IMG/VR virus record: IMGVR_UViG_3300042294_000165
Span: 1 to 20,495 of that record
Origin: a virus
Length of the DNA: 20,495 nucleotides
Direction: 5' to 3' (one strand)
The notes beneath the pieces were generated by a model that was given only the letters and a program-made list of their open reading frames with translations, had not been told where the DNA came from and ran no database searches. The position numbers and the translations under genes were made by a program. This document shows, in pieces, positions 13,629 to 20,495 of this stretch. How positions within the stretch are numbered: position 1 is the first letter of the stretch; each line of letters starts with the position of its first letter.

Positions 13629-14036
13629 ATGGCTTTAGTACAATCCCTCCGCAATCATGCGTTTAAGGTAGAGAAGTTCGTAGACCTCCCAGCTACTTCT
13701 GGTACAACTGTAGGTATTGCTGTTCCTGCTGGTACTTTAGTTTTAGCTGTTGGTTTCGAGCCAAGCGAAGCAGTTCCTAATGTAACGACCTACACAATGG
13801 ACATTACAGACGGTACAACTACTTTCGCTAATGACCTAGACTTCGACAATACTGCAGCTGGCACCATTAAAATTGGTACTACTGCTGGTGTTGTTGCTGC
13901 TGCTGATACCATTGACGTTGTAACAACAATTTCAGGCTCACCCGGAGTTATCTCTGGTCGTGTGTTTGCTATCGTTGTTGATGTTAATGAGGCAGCCGTA
14001 GCTGCTGACGCAGTTGATCGTGATCAGTTGGCTTAA
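13629..14036 (+). CDS. Small virion protein, possible capsid decoration protein
   Basis: A 135-residue beta-rich protein of Ala, Thr, Val and Gly with few Lys. It follows the capsid gene by 17 bases with a near-identical ribosome binding site (AAGGAGAATATAAA before the ATG), so both are probably made in large amounts from the same transcript. Strand-like repeats include TVGIAVPAGTLVLAVGF and TTYTMDITDGTTTFAND. I recall similar proteins right after the capsid gene in related phages. A decoration or capsid-stabilising role is inferred from position, size and expression signals. A strong terminator follows 17 bases after its stop. Confidence 0.72.
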   Translation: MALVQSLRNHAFKVEKFVDLPATSGTTVGIAVPAGTLVLAVGFEPSEAVPNVTTYTMDITDGTTTFANDLDFDNTAAGTIKIGTTAGVVAAADTIDVVTTISGSPGVISGRVFAIVVDVNEAAVAADAVDRDQLA

Positions 14037-14052
14037 GTAGTAGCTTAAAGGG

Positions 14053-14077
14053 GTGGGGGTCAAAAGCCCCCACTTTT
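14053..14077 (+). terminator. Rho-independent terminator after the capsid unit
   Basis: GTGGGGG (14053-14059) pairs perfectly with CCCCCAC (14067-14073) over a 7-base loop, followed at once by TTTT (14074-14077). It lies between the stop at 14036 and the ATG at 14082. It should end most capsid transcripts; the tail genes would depend on read-through or antitermination. Confidence 0.85.
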
Positions 14078-14081
14078 ACTC

Positions 14082-14312
14082 ATGTTTACCTTTGACAATG
14101 TTAATGTAGTTTCCAGTTCTAATAGACCTTTATCTCCAGAGGAATGGTCCAAATTAGCTGCAGATAAAATTATCTATGTTGGAGATCAAACAGAGGGTCC
14201 TATTAAGGATCAGGCAATTGCTTATAAAAACCGGATTCAAAAAATTATTGAGTACTATATTGCACAAGCAGTTACGTCTCACGAAAAACATCTACTACAA
14301 AGGAAATTCTGA
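14082..14312 (+). CDS. Small helical phage protein
   Basis: A 76-residue protein of unknown function. Its pattern SPEEWSKLAADKIIYVGD, then IKDQAIAYKNRIQKIIEYYI, is one I recall from small genes between capsid and tail genes of other aquatic podoviruses. It is mostly helical. The ATG sits only five bases after the terminator T-run and has no Shine-Dalgarno, so the ribosome entry site would be in or beside the terminator hairpin. Expression is therefore likely low or dependent on read-through. The stop overlaps the next start (TGATG). Confidence 0.68.
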   Translation: MFTFDNVNVVSSSNRPLSPEEWSKLAADKIIYVGDQTEGPIKDQAIAYKNRIQKIIEYYIAQAVTSHEKHLLQRKF

Positions 14313-14755
14313 TGGCAATCACTACAGCGATGTGCACATCTTTTAAGAAAGAACTTCTTGAAGCTAAGCACGACTTTAATGCAACAAGTGGTGACACTTT
14401 TAAGATTGCATTATTTACTTCCTCAGCCACATTAGGTGCAAGTACTACTGACTATTCAACAACAAATGAAGTAGTTGGTACGGGCTATACTGCTGGCGGG
14501 AATACTCTAACAAACATTGATCCTACAACTAGTGGAACAACCGCTTTTGTAGATTTTGCAGACAGCACTTGGTCTTCTGCTACTATCACAGCTAATGGTG
14601 CTTTGATTTATAACACCACAGCCGATGCTGGTACTGGTACCACTAATGCCGTAGCCGTTCTTGCTTTTGGTGGAGACAAGACATCTACCAATGGTGACTT
14701 TGTAATTCAGTTCCCTACTGCTGACGCATCTAACGCAATTATCCGTATTGCTTAA
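14312..14755 (+). CDS. Conserved beta-rich phage structural protein
   Basis: A 147-residue protein of a family I recall from many phages: MAITTAMCTSFKKELLEAKH, then DFNATSGDTFKIALFTSSA, GTGYTAGGNTLTN and a C-terminal GDFVIQFPTADASNAIIRI. It is rich in Thr, Ala and Gly with alternating strands and very few basic residues after residue 20. It is always found, as far as I remember, in the structural module and is likely a virion component (head-tail region or surface). The start overlaps the previous stop (TGATG). The stop codon overlaps the strong Shine-Dalgarno of the next gene. Confidence 0.78.
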   Translation: MAITTAMCTSFKKELLEAKHDFNATSGDTFKIALFTSSATLGASTTDYSTTNEVVGTGYTAGGNTLTNIDPTTSGTTAFVDFADSTWSSATITANGALIYNTTADAGTGTTNAVAVLAFGGDKTSTNGDFVIQFPTADASNAIIRIA

Positions 14756-14765
14756 GGAGTAGCAA

Positions 14766-16004
14766 TTGGCTACTTCCACCACTACTGGTGCTATATACGG
14801 TGTAGGTGTCTACGGAGTAGCACGCTATGGCGTAATTGATACTACTGTCATTGTTGACGGGGTACAAGCGTCTGGTGCAGTAGGTAATACCACTGTAGTC
14901 GCTAAAGCAGTAGCCTTAGTAACTGGTGTACAAGGCACATGCACTACAGATAGTGGAATTATAATTACAGGTGATGCAAATCATGCCGTAGTTGGAATTG
15001 TAGCTGCTGGTGCAACTGGTCAAGTAGGTGTTGTAGGTGTTGCAGTTACATCTACTGTAGGTGTGGAAGCTACTGGTTTTGTAGGAACTTCTACAATACA
15101 AGCAAATGCCGTAGCTGTTGTAACTGGAGTATTCGCTACTGGACAAGTAGGAAATACTACCCAGATTGGATATGCTAATGTAGCATTGACTGGCGTATCT
15201 GCCACCGCAGATGTTGGCACAATTATTGTAGCCGCCTCTGCTAATGCCCCTGTAACTGGAGTATCTGCTACTGCGGAAATAGGTACAGTACAAACCACTG
15301 CCGCTGCCGTAGTTGATGTTACTGGCTTAGAGGCAATTGGCACTGCTGGTACGGTAACTACCAGAACAGAAAATAGATTTGAAGTATTTGGTGTAGAGGC
15401 AACAGGAGAAGTAGGTACAGCTGTTGTAGTAGCAAAAGCACTAACTTTATCCGACAGTGTAGTTGCTTCCGGTGAAATTGGAACAACAGAAGTCGTTGCA
15501 AAAGCAGTGACTAATTTAGTAGGCGTTGAGTCTACTGGTACTGTAAATGATGTAGCTATCGGTGAAAATGCTAGACCTACATTTGATCCAGTTAGTGCGA
15601 CAGGTGAAGTAGGTAGTGTAGTAATAGTAGCTAAATCCGTATTCGTTCTACCAAGCGTTGCTAGTGTTGGAGAACTCGGAGAAGAAGTAGTAAGAGCAGC
15701 AAGCAATTACACGATTAATGTAAATGCTTTAGGAACAACAGCAGTAGGAACAGTAAGCTTTAAACTAGGTTGCACTGTTTCTTTAAGTGGATTACAGGCA
15801 AGTGCTTTACTAGGCACGCCACAAATAAATACAACTGCATTTGATTATGTAGCAGTAAAAGAGCAGTATGATAGAGATAGAACAGTATACGTAGAGCGTA
15901 GAAGCTCCAGCAGGGATAGAACAGTATACGTTCCTGCTCAGAATAGAACTGTATATGTTGAGAGAAAATCAACAACTGAAGATAGAATTTTACTTGCTGC
16001 TTAA
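14766..16004 (+). CDS. Tandem-repeat virion protein, TTG start
   Basis: A 412-residue protein made almost entirely of about fifteen tandem repeats of roughly 21 residues (consensus VTGVxATGxVGT plus a variable strand, from about residue 30 to 350). It looks like a beta-solenoid or stacked beta-hairpins. A second repeat follows at the C terminus: RTVYV at 372-376, 385-389 and 394-398. The TTG start at 14766 is chosen because AAGGAG at 14754-14759 sits six bases upstream and no ATG lies near. A rare start on a large structural gene suggests limited amounts. I recall proteins with these VTGV and RTVYV repeats in aquatic phage virion modules; a surface fibre or host-binding role is likely but inferred. 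Confidence 0.8.
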   Translation: MATSTTTGAIYGVGVYGVARYGVIDTTVIVDGVQASGAVGNTTVVAKAVALVTGVQGTCTTDSGIIITGDANHAVVGIVAAGATGQVGVVGVAVTSTVGVEATGFVGTSTIQANAVAVVTGVFATGQVGNTTQIGYANVALTGVSATADVGTIIVAASANAPVTGVSATAEIGTVQTTAAAVVDVTGLEAIGTAGTVTTRTENRFEVFGVEATGEVGTAVVVAKALTLSDSVVASGEIGTTEVVAKAVTNLVGVESTGTVNDVAIGENARPTFDPVSATGEVGSVVIVAKSVFVLPSVASVGELGEEVVRAASNYTINVNALGTTAVGTVSFKLGCTVSLSGLQASALLGTPQINTTAFDYVAVKEQYDRDRTVYVERRSSSRDRTVYVPAQNRTVYVERKSTTEDRILLAA

Positions 16005-16015
16005 AGGGGAATAGA

Positions 16016-16333
16016 GTGTCATTTAAGTGGGTTAATAAAGATCCTGATGAAGTGCTAGATTACAGTGTTGACTGGTCTAGATTTCTAAGCGGTGCTACCA
16101 TAACTACCGTCAATTGGTTTGTTGATAATTCCTCTGGGGTTAAAACAGCAATCAATGCAGGAGTAGTTGTTAATGGCATTCAGAATGTGTCACAAACAAA
16201 TACCGATACGGTAGCCACAATCAATTTGGGATTGGGCACTTTAAACAAAGAATATAAATTCTATTGCCGTATCCAAGACAGCACGGGCAGCATAGCAGAG
16301 CGTGTAATAAAACTGCGGATTAAGGAACAATAA
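16016..16333 (+). CDS. Small Ig-like structural protein, GTG start
   Basis: A 105-residue protein starting at GTG 16016, with AAGGGGA at 16004-16010 five bases upstream. The opening KDPDEVLDYSVDWSRFLSG (8-26), then TVNWFVDNSSGV and a final EYKFYCRIQDSTG....VIKLRIKE, is a small beta-sandwich pattern I recall from phage structural modules. It has an Ig-like strand order and a typical C.I.DS.G end strand. It is expected to be a virion protein near the head-tail joint or a fibre accessory; the exact role is unknown. The stop overlaps the next start (TAATG). Confidence 0.75.
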   Translation: MSFKWVNKDPDEVLDYSVDWSRFLSGATITTVNWFVDNSSGVKTAINAGVVVNGIQNVSQTNTDTVATINLGLGTLNKEYKFYCRIQDSTGSIAERVIKLRIKEQ

Positions 16334-17055
16334 TGGCATATGACTTTTTAGGTTTAGTAAATGATGTCAACCGTAGACTTAACGAAGTAGAACTAACTTC
16401 TGCTAACTTTTTAAATGCCAAAGGTTTTTATGGTCAGGCTAAAGAGGCAGTAAATTCTGCTATTCAAGATATTGACCAGCTGCAGCACGAATGGTCTTGG
16501 AACCATGTCACACAAGAAGAGACCCTTTCTGATGGTGTAACACGGTACTCTTTTCCTAGTGATGCTAAAGTAATTGATTTTGATTCTTTTAGAATAAAGC
16601 GTAGTGATACTTTCAACAATCAAACAAAACGATTAAAAGTAATTAGCTACGAAGAGTACTTAGATAAATTTGTAGATCAAGAATATAACTCTGATACTAG
16701 TTTGCTAGATACACCGGAGTATGTGTTTCGTGCACCCGGACTAGAGTTTGGTATTGTGCCAGCACCAAAAGAAGATTATGAACTTATTTATGAGTACTAT
16801 CGCAATACTATTAATTTAGTTAATGATACTGATGTACCTAGCATTCCTGAAATGTATCGGAATGTGATTGTTGACGGTGCTATGTACTATGCGTATATGT
16901 TCCGTGGTAATGAACAGAGTGCAGCTGTTGCAAAGACTAAGTTTGAGCAAGGCATTAAAGCTATGCGTATCATGCTAATCAATAGATACGAGTATGTGAG
17001 ATCTACAGCAATACAACAAAACAAAAGATATATTGCCGGATACAGGGTTAATTAA
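16333..17055 (+). CDS. Tail tubular protein A-like head-to-tail adaptor
   Basis: A 240-residue protein in the place and size range of podovirus adaptors (T7 gp11-like). It begins with a helical portion (MAYDFLGLVNDVNRRLNEVE, then FYGQAKEAVNSAIQDIDQLQ). It continues with the WSWNHVTQEETLSDGVTRYS strand region that I recall as typical of these proteins and ends in a helical bundle (MYRNVIVDGAMYYAYMFRGN). It would form a dodecameric ring under the portal that connects to the nozzle. It overlaps neighbours by one base at both ends (TAATG), so it is translated together with the nozzle gene. Confidence 0.82.
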   Translation: MAYDFLGLVNDVNRRLNEVELTSANFLNAKGFYGQAKEAVNSAIQDIDQLQHEWSWNHVTQEETLSDGVTRYSFPSDAKVIDFDSFRIKRSDTFNNQTKRLKVISYEEYLDKFVDQEYNSDTSLLDTPEYVFRAPGLEFGIVPAPKEDYELIYEYYRNTINLVNDTDVPSIPEMYRNVIVDGAMYYAYMFRGNEQSAAVAKTKFEQGIKAMRIMLINRYEYVRSTAIQQNKRYIAGYRVN

Positions 17056-19034
17056 TGGCTGATAGATGGAATACATTCCCCTTTGAGTTTAGAGGGGGAT
17101 TAATGACGAACTTGCCTCCCTTACAGCAAGGCATACAAGCTCCGGGGAGTGCTAGAGTTCTTCGTAATTTTGAGCCGTCTATTTCTGGTGGCTATAGACG
17201 TATTGAAGGTTTTGAGAAGTACGACACGGCTAGGGTAAATCCCTACGGTGCGTGTAAGGTACAAGGTAGTGGGCAAAGTGGAACTACTTTAGTTGTAGCA
17301 GGAGTGTACGCTCAACCTAACTCTGGGGACACATTGACTGTTTCTGGTGTTACTGGAACTTATACAATTGCCAATAGCGGGGTTTCGTATAACTCCAATA
17401 CTAAGGTAGCTACTTTGACATTGACTGCTGCTTTAGCTTCAAGTCCAGCAGACAAGGCAACCGTAACTTTTGTAACAGGCAGCGGAATCATTAATGGTGT
17501 TGCTGCTTGGAGAGATAAAGCAATTGCAGTACGTAATGGCAGTATATATAAGAGTGAAGGAACGGGTTGGACTTTAATTAGTGTTCCGTCTTATGGTACG
17601 ACACTGGTAAATGGTGGTTCTCAGACTGGCGGTAGTTTGATTATAGATGGCTTGACTGCCACACCACAGGTTGGAGATACATTTACTGTTGCTGGCATTG
17701 AAAAAGTATACACAATCACCAGCGCAGTAACTGTCACAAGCGGAGGGGCTACTTTAAGTATTTCCCCTAATTTAGCTTCTAGTCCTGCCGACAATGCCGC
17801 AGTTACTTTTTTAGCAACAGATCGAACAAGCATTTATAAAAATAGATTCTCTAAATATAGGCTAGGAACGTCAGATAAAATTGTAGGTGTAGATAGTACT
17901 AACCCACCATTTTTATATGACAACAGTACGTTTACAGAATTAAATACAGCACCAGCAGATGTTATTGGTGCAGAGCATGTAATCTTTTTTAAGAATCAGT
18001 TGTTTTTTGCTAAGGGTGAAATACTTACTTTTACAAGCCCTTACACAGATTCTGATTTTAATCCAGCCAATGGGTCTGGTGTAATTAATGTAGGTACTGC
18101 AATTACTGGATTGACAATTTTCCGTGAGCAGTTAATTGTATTTGGACAAAAGAAGATCCTACAATTAGTCGGTAATACATTAAGTGATTTTGTATTAAAA
18201 CCCATCACAGAAGATATTGGATGTGTTGATACGGACACAATTCAAGAAGTCGGATCTGACATTATGTTCTTGGGACCCGATGGATTGAGGCTGCTAAGCG
18301 GTACGGATCGCTTTGGAGACTACGGTGTTGGGGTAGTGTCTAAAGTAATTCAAAGTGAGATGCTCTCGTTTATTCAAGCAAGTACGTCTTTTGCTAGTGT
18401 AGTTATAAGAGAGAAATCTCAATACAGAATATTAGGCTATAAAGAAACAATTACTACCGAGAATGCTTTAGGAATCTTGGGGACTCAAACTACTGGGGAT
18501 CAGACTAATCAAGTATCGTGGGCTGAGCTTCGGGGTATTAGGGCGTATGTAGCTGACGGGGAGTATTTTAATAAGACAGAAACTACCCTGTTTGCCCACA
18601 CGGATGGGTACGTCTATGAGATGGAAAGGGGTAATAACTTTGATGGTGCAAATATCATCGCCACCTTTTCTACCCCATTTGTACCCATGGATGATCCAAG
18701 AATTAGGAAGACTTTTTATAAACTAATTCTATATACGGATCCACAGGGAAGTGTTACAACTTCAGTTAATTTAAAGCTTGACTTTGATAATGAAGATGTG
18801 GTACAACCTGAGACAATAATACTGTCTAATACTACGGCAGTTGCTGCATTTTACGGTGGGCAATTGTCTACTTACGGAACAGTAACTTACGGTGAAAAAC
18901 TGCGTAGGCTATTTGAAACCCAAGTTATTGGTTCTGGCTTTACAGTGTCTTTACAGTTTGTTTCAAACGGTCAAGATCCACCGTATTCATTAGATGCTGC
19001 AACTTTAGAATACGCCACTTTCGATAGACGATAA
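17055..19034 (+). CDS. Tail tubular protein B-like nozzle with a duplicated inserted domain
   Basis: A 659-residue protein in the size and position of podovirus tail nozzles. The N terminus FRGGLMTNLPPLQQGIQAPG, then RNFEPSISGGYRRIEGFEKY, is a pattern I recall as typical. The body has beta-propeller-like repeats (VAAWRDKAIAVRNGSIYK; GADHV-type strands; LTIFREQLIVFGQKKILQL). Two related beta-rich inserts lie at about 74-141 and 190-253, each with GDT(L/F)TV(S/A)G..(G/K)(T/V)YTI and LASSPAD.A.VTF. The C-terminal half resembles the shaft of tail proteins. It would form the distal tail tube. It shares a TAATG overlap with the adaptor. Confidence 0.85.
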   Translation: MADRWNTFPFEFRGGLMTNLPPLQQGIQAPGSARVLRNFEPSISGGYRRIEGFEKYDTARVNPYGACKVQGSGQSGTTLVVAGVYAQPNSGDTLTVSGVTGTYTIANSGVSYNSNTKVATLTLTAALASSPADKATVTFVTGSGIINGVAAWRDKAIAVRNGSIYKSEGTGWTLISVPSYGTTLVNGGSQTGGSLIIDGLTATPQVGDTFTVAGIEKVYTITSAVTVTSGGATLSISPNLASSPADNAAVTFLATDRTSIYKNRFSKYRLGTSDKIVGVDSTNPPFLYDNSTFTELNTAPADVIGAEHVIFFKNQLFFAKGEILTFTSPYTDSDFNPANGSGVINVGTAITGLTIFREQLIVFGQKKILQLVGNTLSDFVLKPITEDIGCVDTDTIQEVGSDIMFLGPDGLRLLSGTDRFGDYGVGVVSKVIQSEMLSFIQASTSFASVVIREKSQYRILGYKETITTENALGILGTQTTGDQTNQVSWAELRGIRAYVADGEYFNKTETTLFAHTDGYVYEMERGNNFDGANIIATFSTPFVPMDDPRIRKTFYKLILYTDPQGSVTTSVNLKLDFDNEDVVQPETIILSNTTAVAAFYGGQLSTYGTVTYGEKLRRLFETQVIGSGFTVSLQFVSNGQDPPYSLDAATLEYATFDRR

Positions 19035-19043
19035 GGTATAAAT

Positions 19044-20495
19044 ATGGCTGGTTATACACGGAACGATACAGTAAATAATATTGCTACGGGTAATATTATT
19101 AATGCGTCAGACTTAGACGGTGAATTTGATTCGCTGCAGGCTGCCTTTAATGCGTCCACAGGACACGTTCATGACGGTACAGCAGCTAACGGTGCACCTA
19201 TTACTAAAGTAGGTCCTGCTCAAGATTTAGTTGTTAGTGGGACTGCTGTAACTCCAAAGACAGACAATGTCCTAGACTTAGGTTCTTCAACCACTGAGTT
19301 TAAAGATCTATGGATTGATGGAACTGCCAACATTGACAGTCTTGTAGCTGACACTGCTGATATTAATGCAGGTACAATTGATAATACATCTGTCGGTGCC
19401 ACTACCCCAAGCACTGGCGCATTTACAACGCTATCGGCATCCGGCACTTTAAGTGCTACTAACAATGCTACTGTGGGCGGTACTCTTGGAGTAACTGGTG
19501 TAGCTACATTTACTGCTCAGCCAGTAATGAATTCCTTAACTGCTTCTCAGGCAGTTTTTACTAACGGCACTAAAGGCTTAGTTTCTAATGCAATTACTGG
19601 TACAGGTAACGTGGTTATGTCCACAAGCCCTGTGCTTACTACACCTAACCTAGGAACACCCAGTGCGGCTACTTTAACCAATGCCACAGGTCTTCCAATT
19701 TCGACTGGTGTTAGTGGGCTTGGTACTGGCGTAGCTACATTCTTAGCTACACCTTCCTCTGCTAACTTACGTACAGCAGTTACTGATGAGACGGGTTCTG
19801 GTGCATTAGTATTTGCCACTAGCCCAACACTTGTAACTCCTGCACTTGGAACACCAAGCTCCGGTACTTTGACTAGCTGTACAGGTTTGCCACTCACTAC
19901 GGGTGTTACTGGAACACTACCAATTGCTAATGGTGGTACAGGTCAGACTACGGCTAACGCAGCATTAAATGCTTTACTGCCAACACAGACAAGCAATGCT
20001 AATAAGTATTTAAAGACAGACGGCACAAATACTTCATGGGATGATTTAAACATCTCTACTGCCGATATTACTGGCACTTTACCTATTGCTAATGGCGGTA
20101 CCAATTCAACAGCAACACCCACATCTGGTGCAGTAGCTTACGGTACAGGCACAGCATTTGCATTTACTTCTGCTGGAACATCCGGTCAAGCTCTTGTATC
20201 TAATGGCTCTTCTGCACCAAGTTTTCAGACACTGACTCTTGCTAACCTCCCTGACGCTTGGGTTAAAAGATCTTGTCGTGTAGCTACGACAGCCAACATC
20301 ACTCTGTCCGGTACACAAACCATTGACGGAGTTGCAGTAATTGCTGGTGATCGTGTATTGGTCAAAAATCAAACAGCACAAGCAGAAAATGGTATTTATG
20401 TAGTTGCTGCCGGAGCGTGGACTCGTGCTACTGATGCAGATAGTGCAGCAGAATTGGCAGCAGCTGAGGTGGGCATCGATAGTGGTACAGTCAAT
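19044..20495 (+). CDS. Tail fibre protein (partial, runs off the right edge)
   Basis: An open frame of 484 codons without a stop to the end of the window. AAGG at 19033-19036 is seven bases before the ATG. The N terminus has GHVHDGT (about 41-47), a turn common at the base of podovirus fibres. The shaft is Thr/Gly/Ala-rich with repeats: TSP.L.TP.LGTPS..TLT (about 194 and 258) and GTLPIANGGT (290 and 344), both classic fibre words. From about residue 400 a domain with VATTANITLSGTQTIDGVAV, then GDRVLVKNQTAQAENGIYVV follows, which I recall from many phage fibres. The host-binding tip lies outside the window. It is the last gene of the late operon in view. Confidence 0.88.
   Translation, partial: MAGYTRNDTVNNIATGNIINASDLDGEFDSLQAAFNASTGHVHDGTAANGAPITKVGPAQDLVVSGTAVTPKTDNVLDLGSSTTEFKDLWIDGTANIDSLVADTADINAGTIDNTSVGATTPSTGAFTTLSASGTLSATNNATVGGTLGVTGVATFTAQPVMNSLTASQAVFTNGTKGLVSNAITGTGNVVMSTSPVLTTPNLGTPSAATLTNATGLPISTGVSGLGTGVATFLATPSSANLRTAVTDETGSGALVFATSPTLVTPALGTPSSGTLTSCTGLPLTTGVTGTLPIANGGTGQTTANAALNALLPTQTSNANKYLKTDGTNTSWDDLNISTADITGTLPIANGGTNSTATPTSGAVAYGTGTAFAFTSAGTSGQALVSNGSSAPSFQTLTLANLPDAWVKRSCRVATTANITLSGTQTIDGVAVIAGDRVLVKNQTAQAENGIYVVAAGAWTRATDADSAAELAAAEVGIDSGTVN

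Noticed and set aside
14092-14123. TTGACA at 14092 as a tail-gene promoter
   Set aside because: The best -10 candidate is 20 bases away, and the site lies inside a coding gene.
15020-15706. A 228-residue minus-strand open frame
   Set aside because: It is antisense to the repetitive VTGV protein; the low-complexity composition keeps the opposite frame open.

Overview
The window is a contiguous piece of a tailed double-stranded DNA phage genome, most likely a podovirus of an aquatic (freshwater or marine) bacterium. The order small terminase - large terminase - portal - scaffold - HK97-fold major capsid protein - tail-tube adaptor - tail nozzle - tail fibre is the classic virion module. All supported genes lie on the + strand, tightly packed, with many ATGA, GTGA and TAATG stop/start overlaps. 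The host is not identifiable from the sequence. Base composition is moderately AT-rich. No tRNA, rRNA, CRISPR array, IS element, integrase, replication gene or lysis gene was seen.

Layout. (1) 1-1076 is a gene-free, AT-rich control region full of short palindromic repeats (a CAC-N4/5-GTG family), a compact element at 822-1026 bounded by inverted GTCTAAC/GTTAGAC ends, and a candidate sigma70 promoter at 790-819. (2) 1077-4145 holds nine small genes. Most encode short, very Lys-rich proteins, several sharing a KGGM-type motif. At least four resemble small families of unknown function that I recall from other phages and from giant viruses. (3) 4142-8709 is the packaging and portal module: TerS, an HTH-containing protein whose gene overlaps the start of TerL by 176 bases, TerL, portal and a small post-portal gene. 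(4) 8684-11301 holds a conserved phage protein with a GNAT-like C-terminal domain, a free-standing GNAT acetyltransferase and a glycine-zipper protein starting MCGGGG. (5) 11379-14036 holds scaffold, a 289-base leader with a strong promoter and a UUCG-loop hairpin, the major capsid protein and a small virion protein, closed by a strong intrinsic terminator at 14053-14077. (6) 14082-20495 holds small structural proteins, a 412-residue tandem-repeat protein starting at TTG, an Ig-like protein, tail adaptor, tail nozzle and a tail fibre that runs off the right edge.

How it fits together. The small basic proteins may be DNA-binding or virion-internal. TerS/TerL pump DNA through the portal into a shell built by scaffold and capsid protein. 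Tail adaptor, nozzle and fibre complete the virion. The strong promoter before the capsid gene and the terminator after the next gene would make those two genes a highly expressed transcription unit inside the longer late operon.

The most striking window-wide signal is a word absence. By eye I find no GGCC and no CCWGG anywhere, while CCSGG occurs about 23 times and Pro-Gly is always written with CCC or CCG. This looks like strong selection against two restriction or methylation sites. Family assignments are from memory and by eye; no database search was run.
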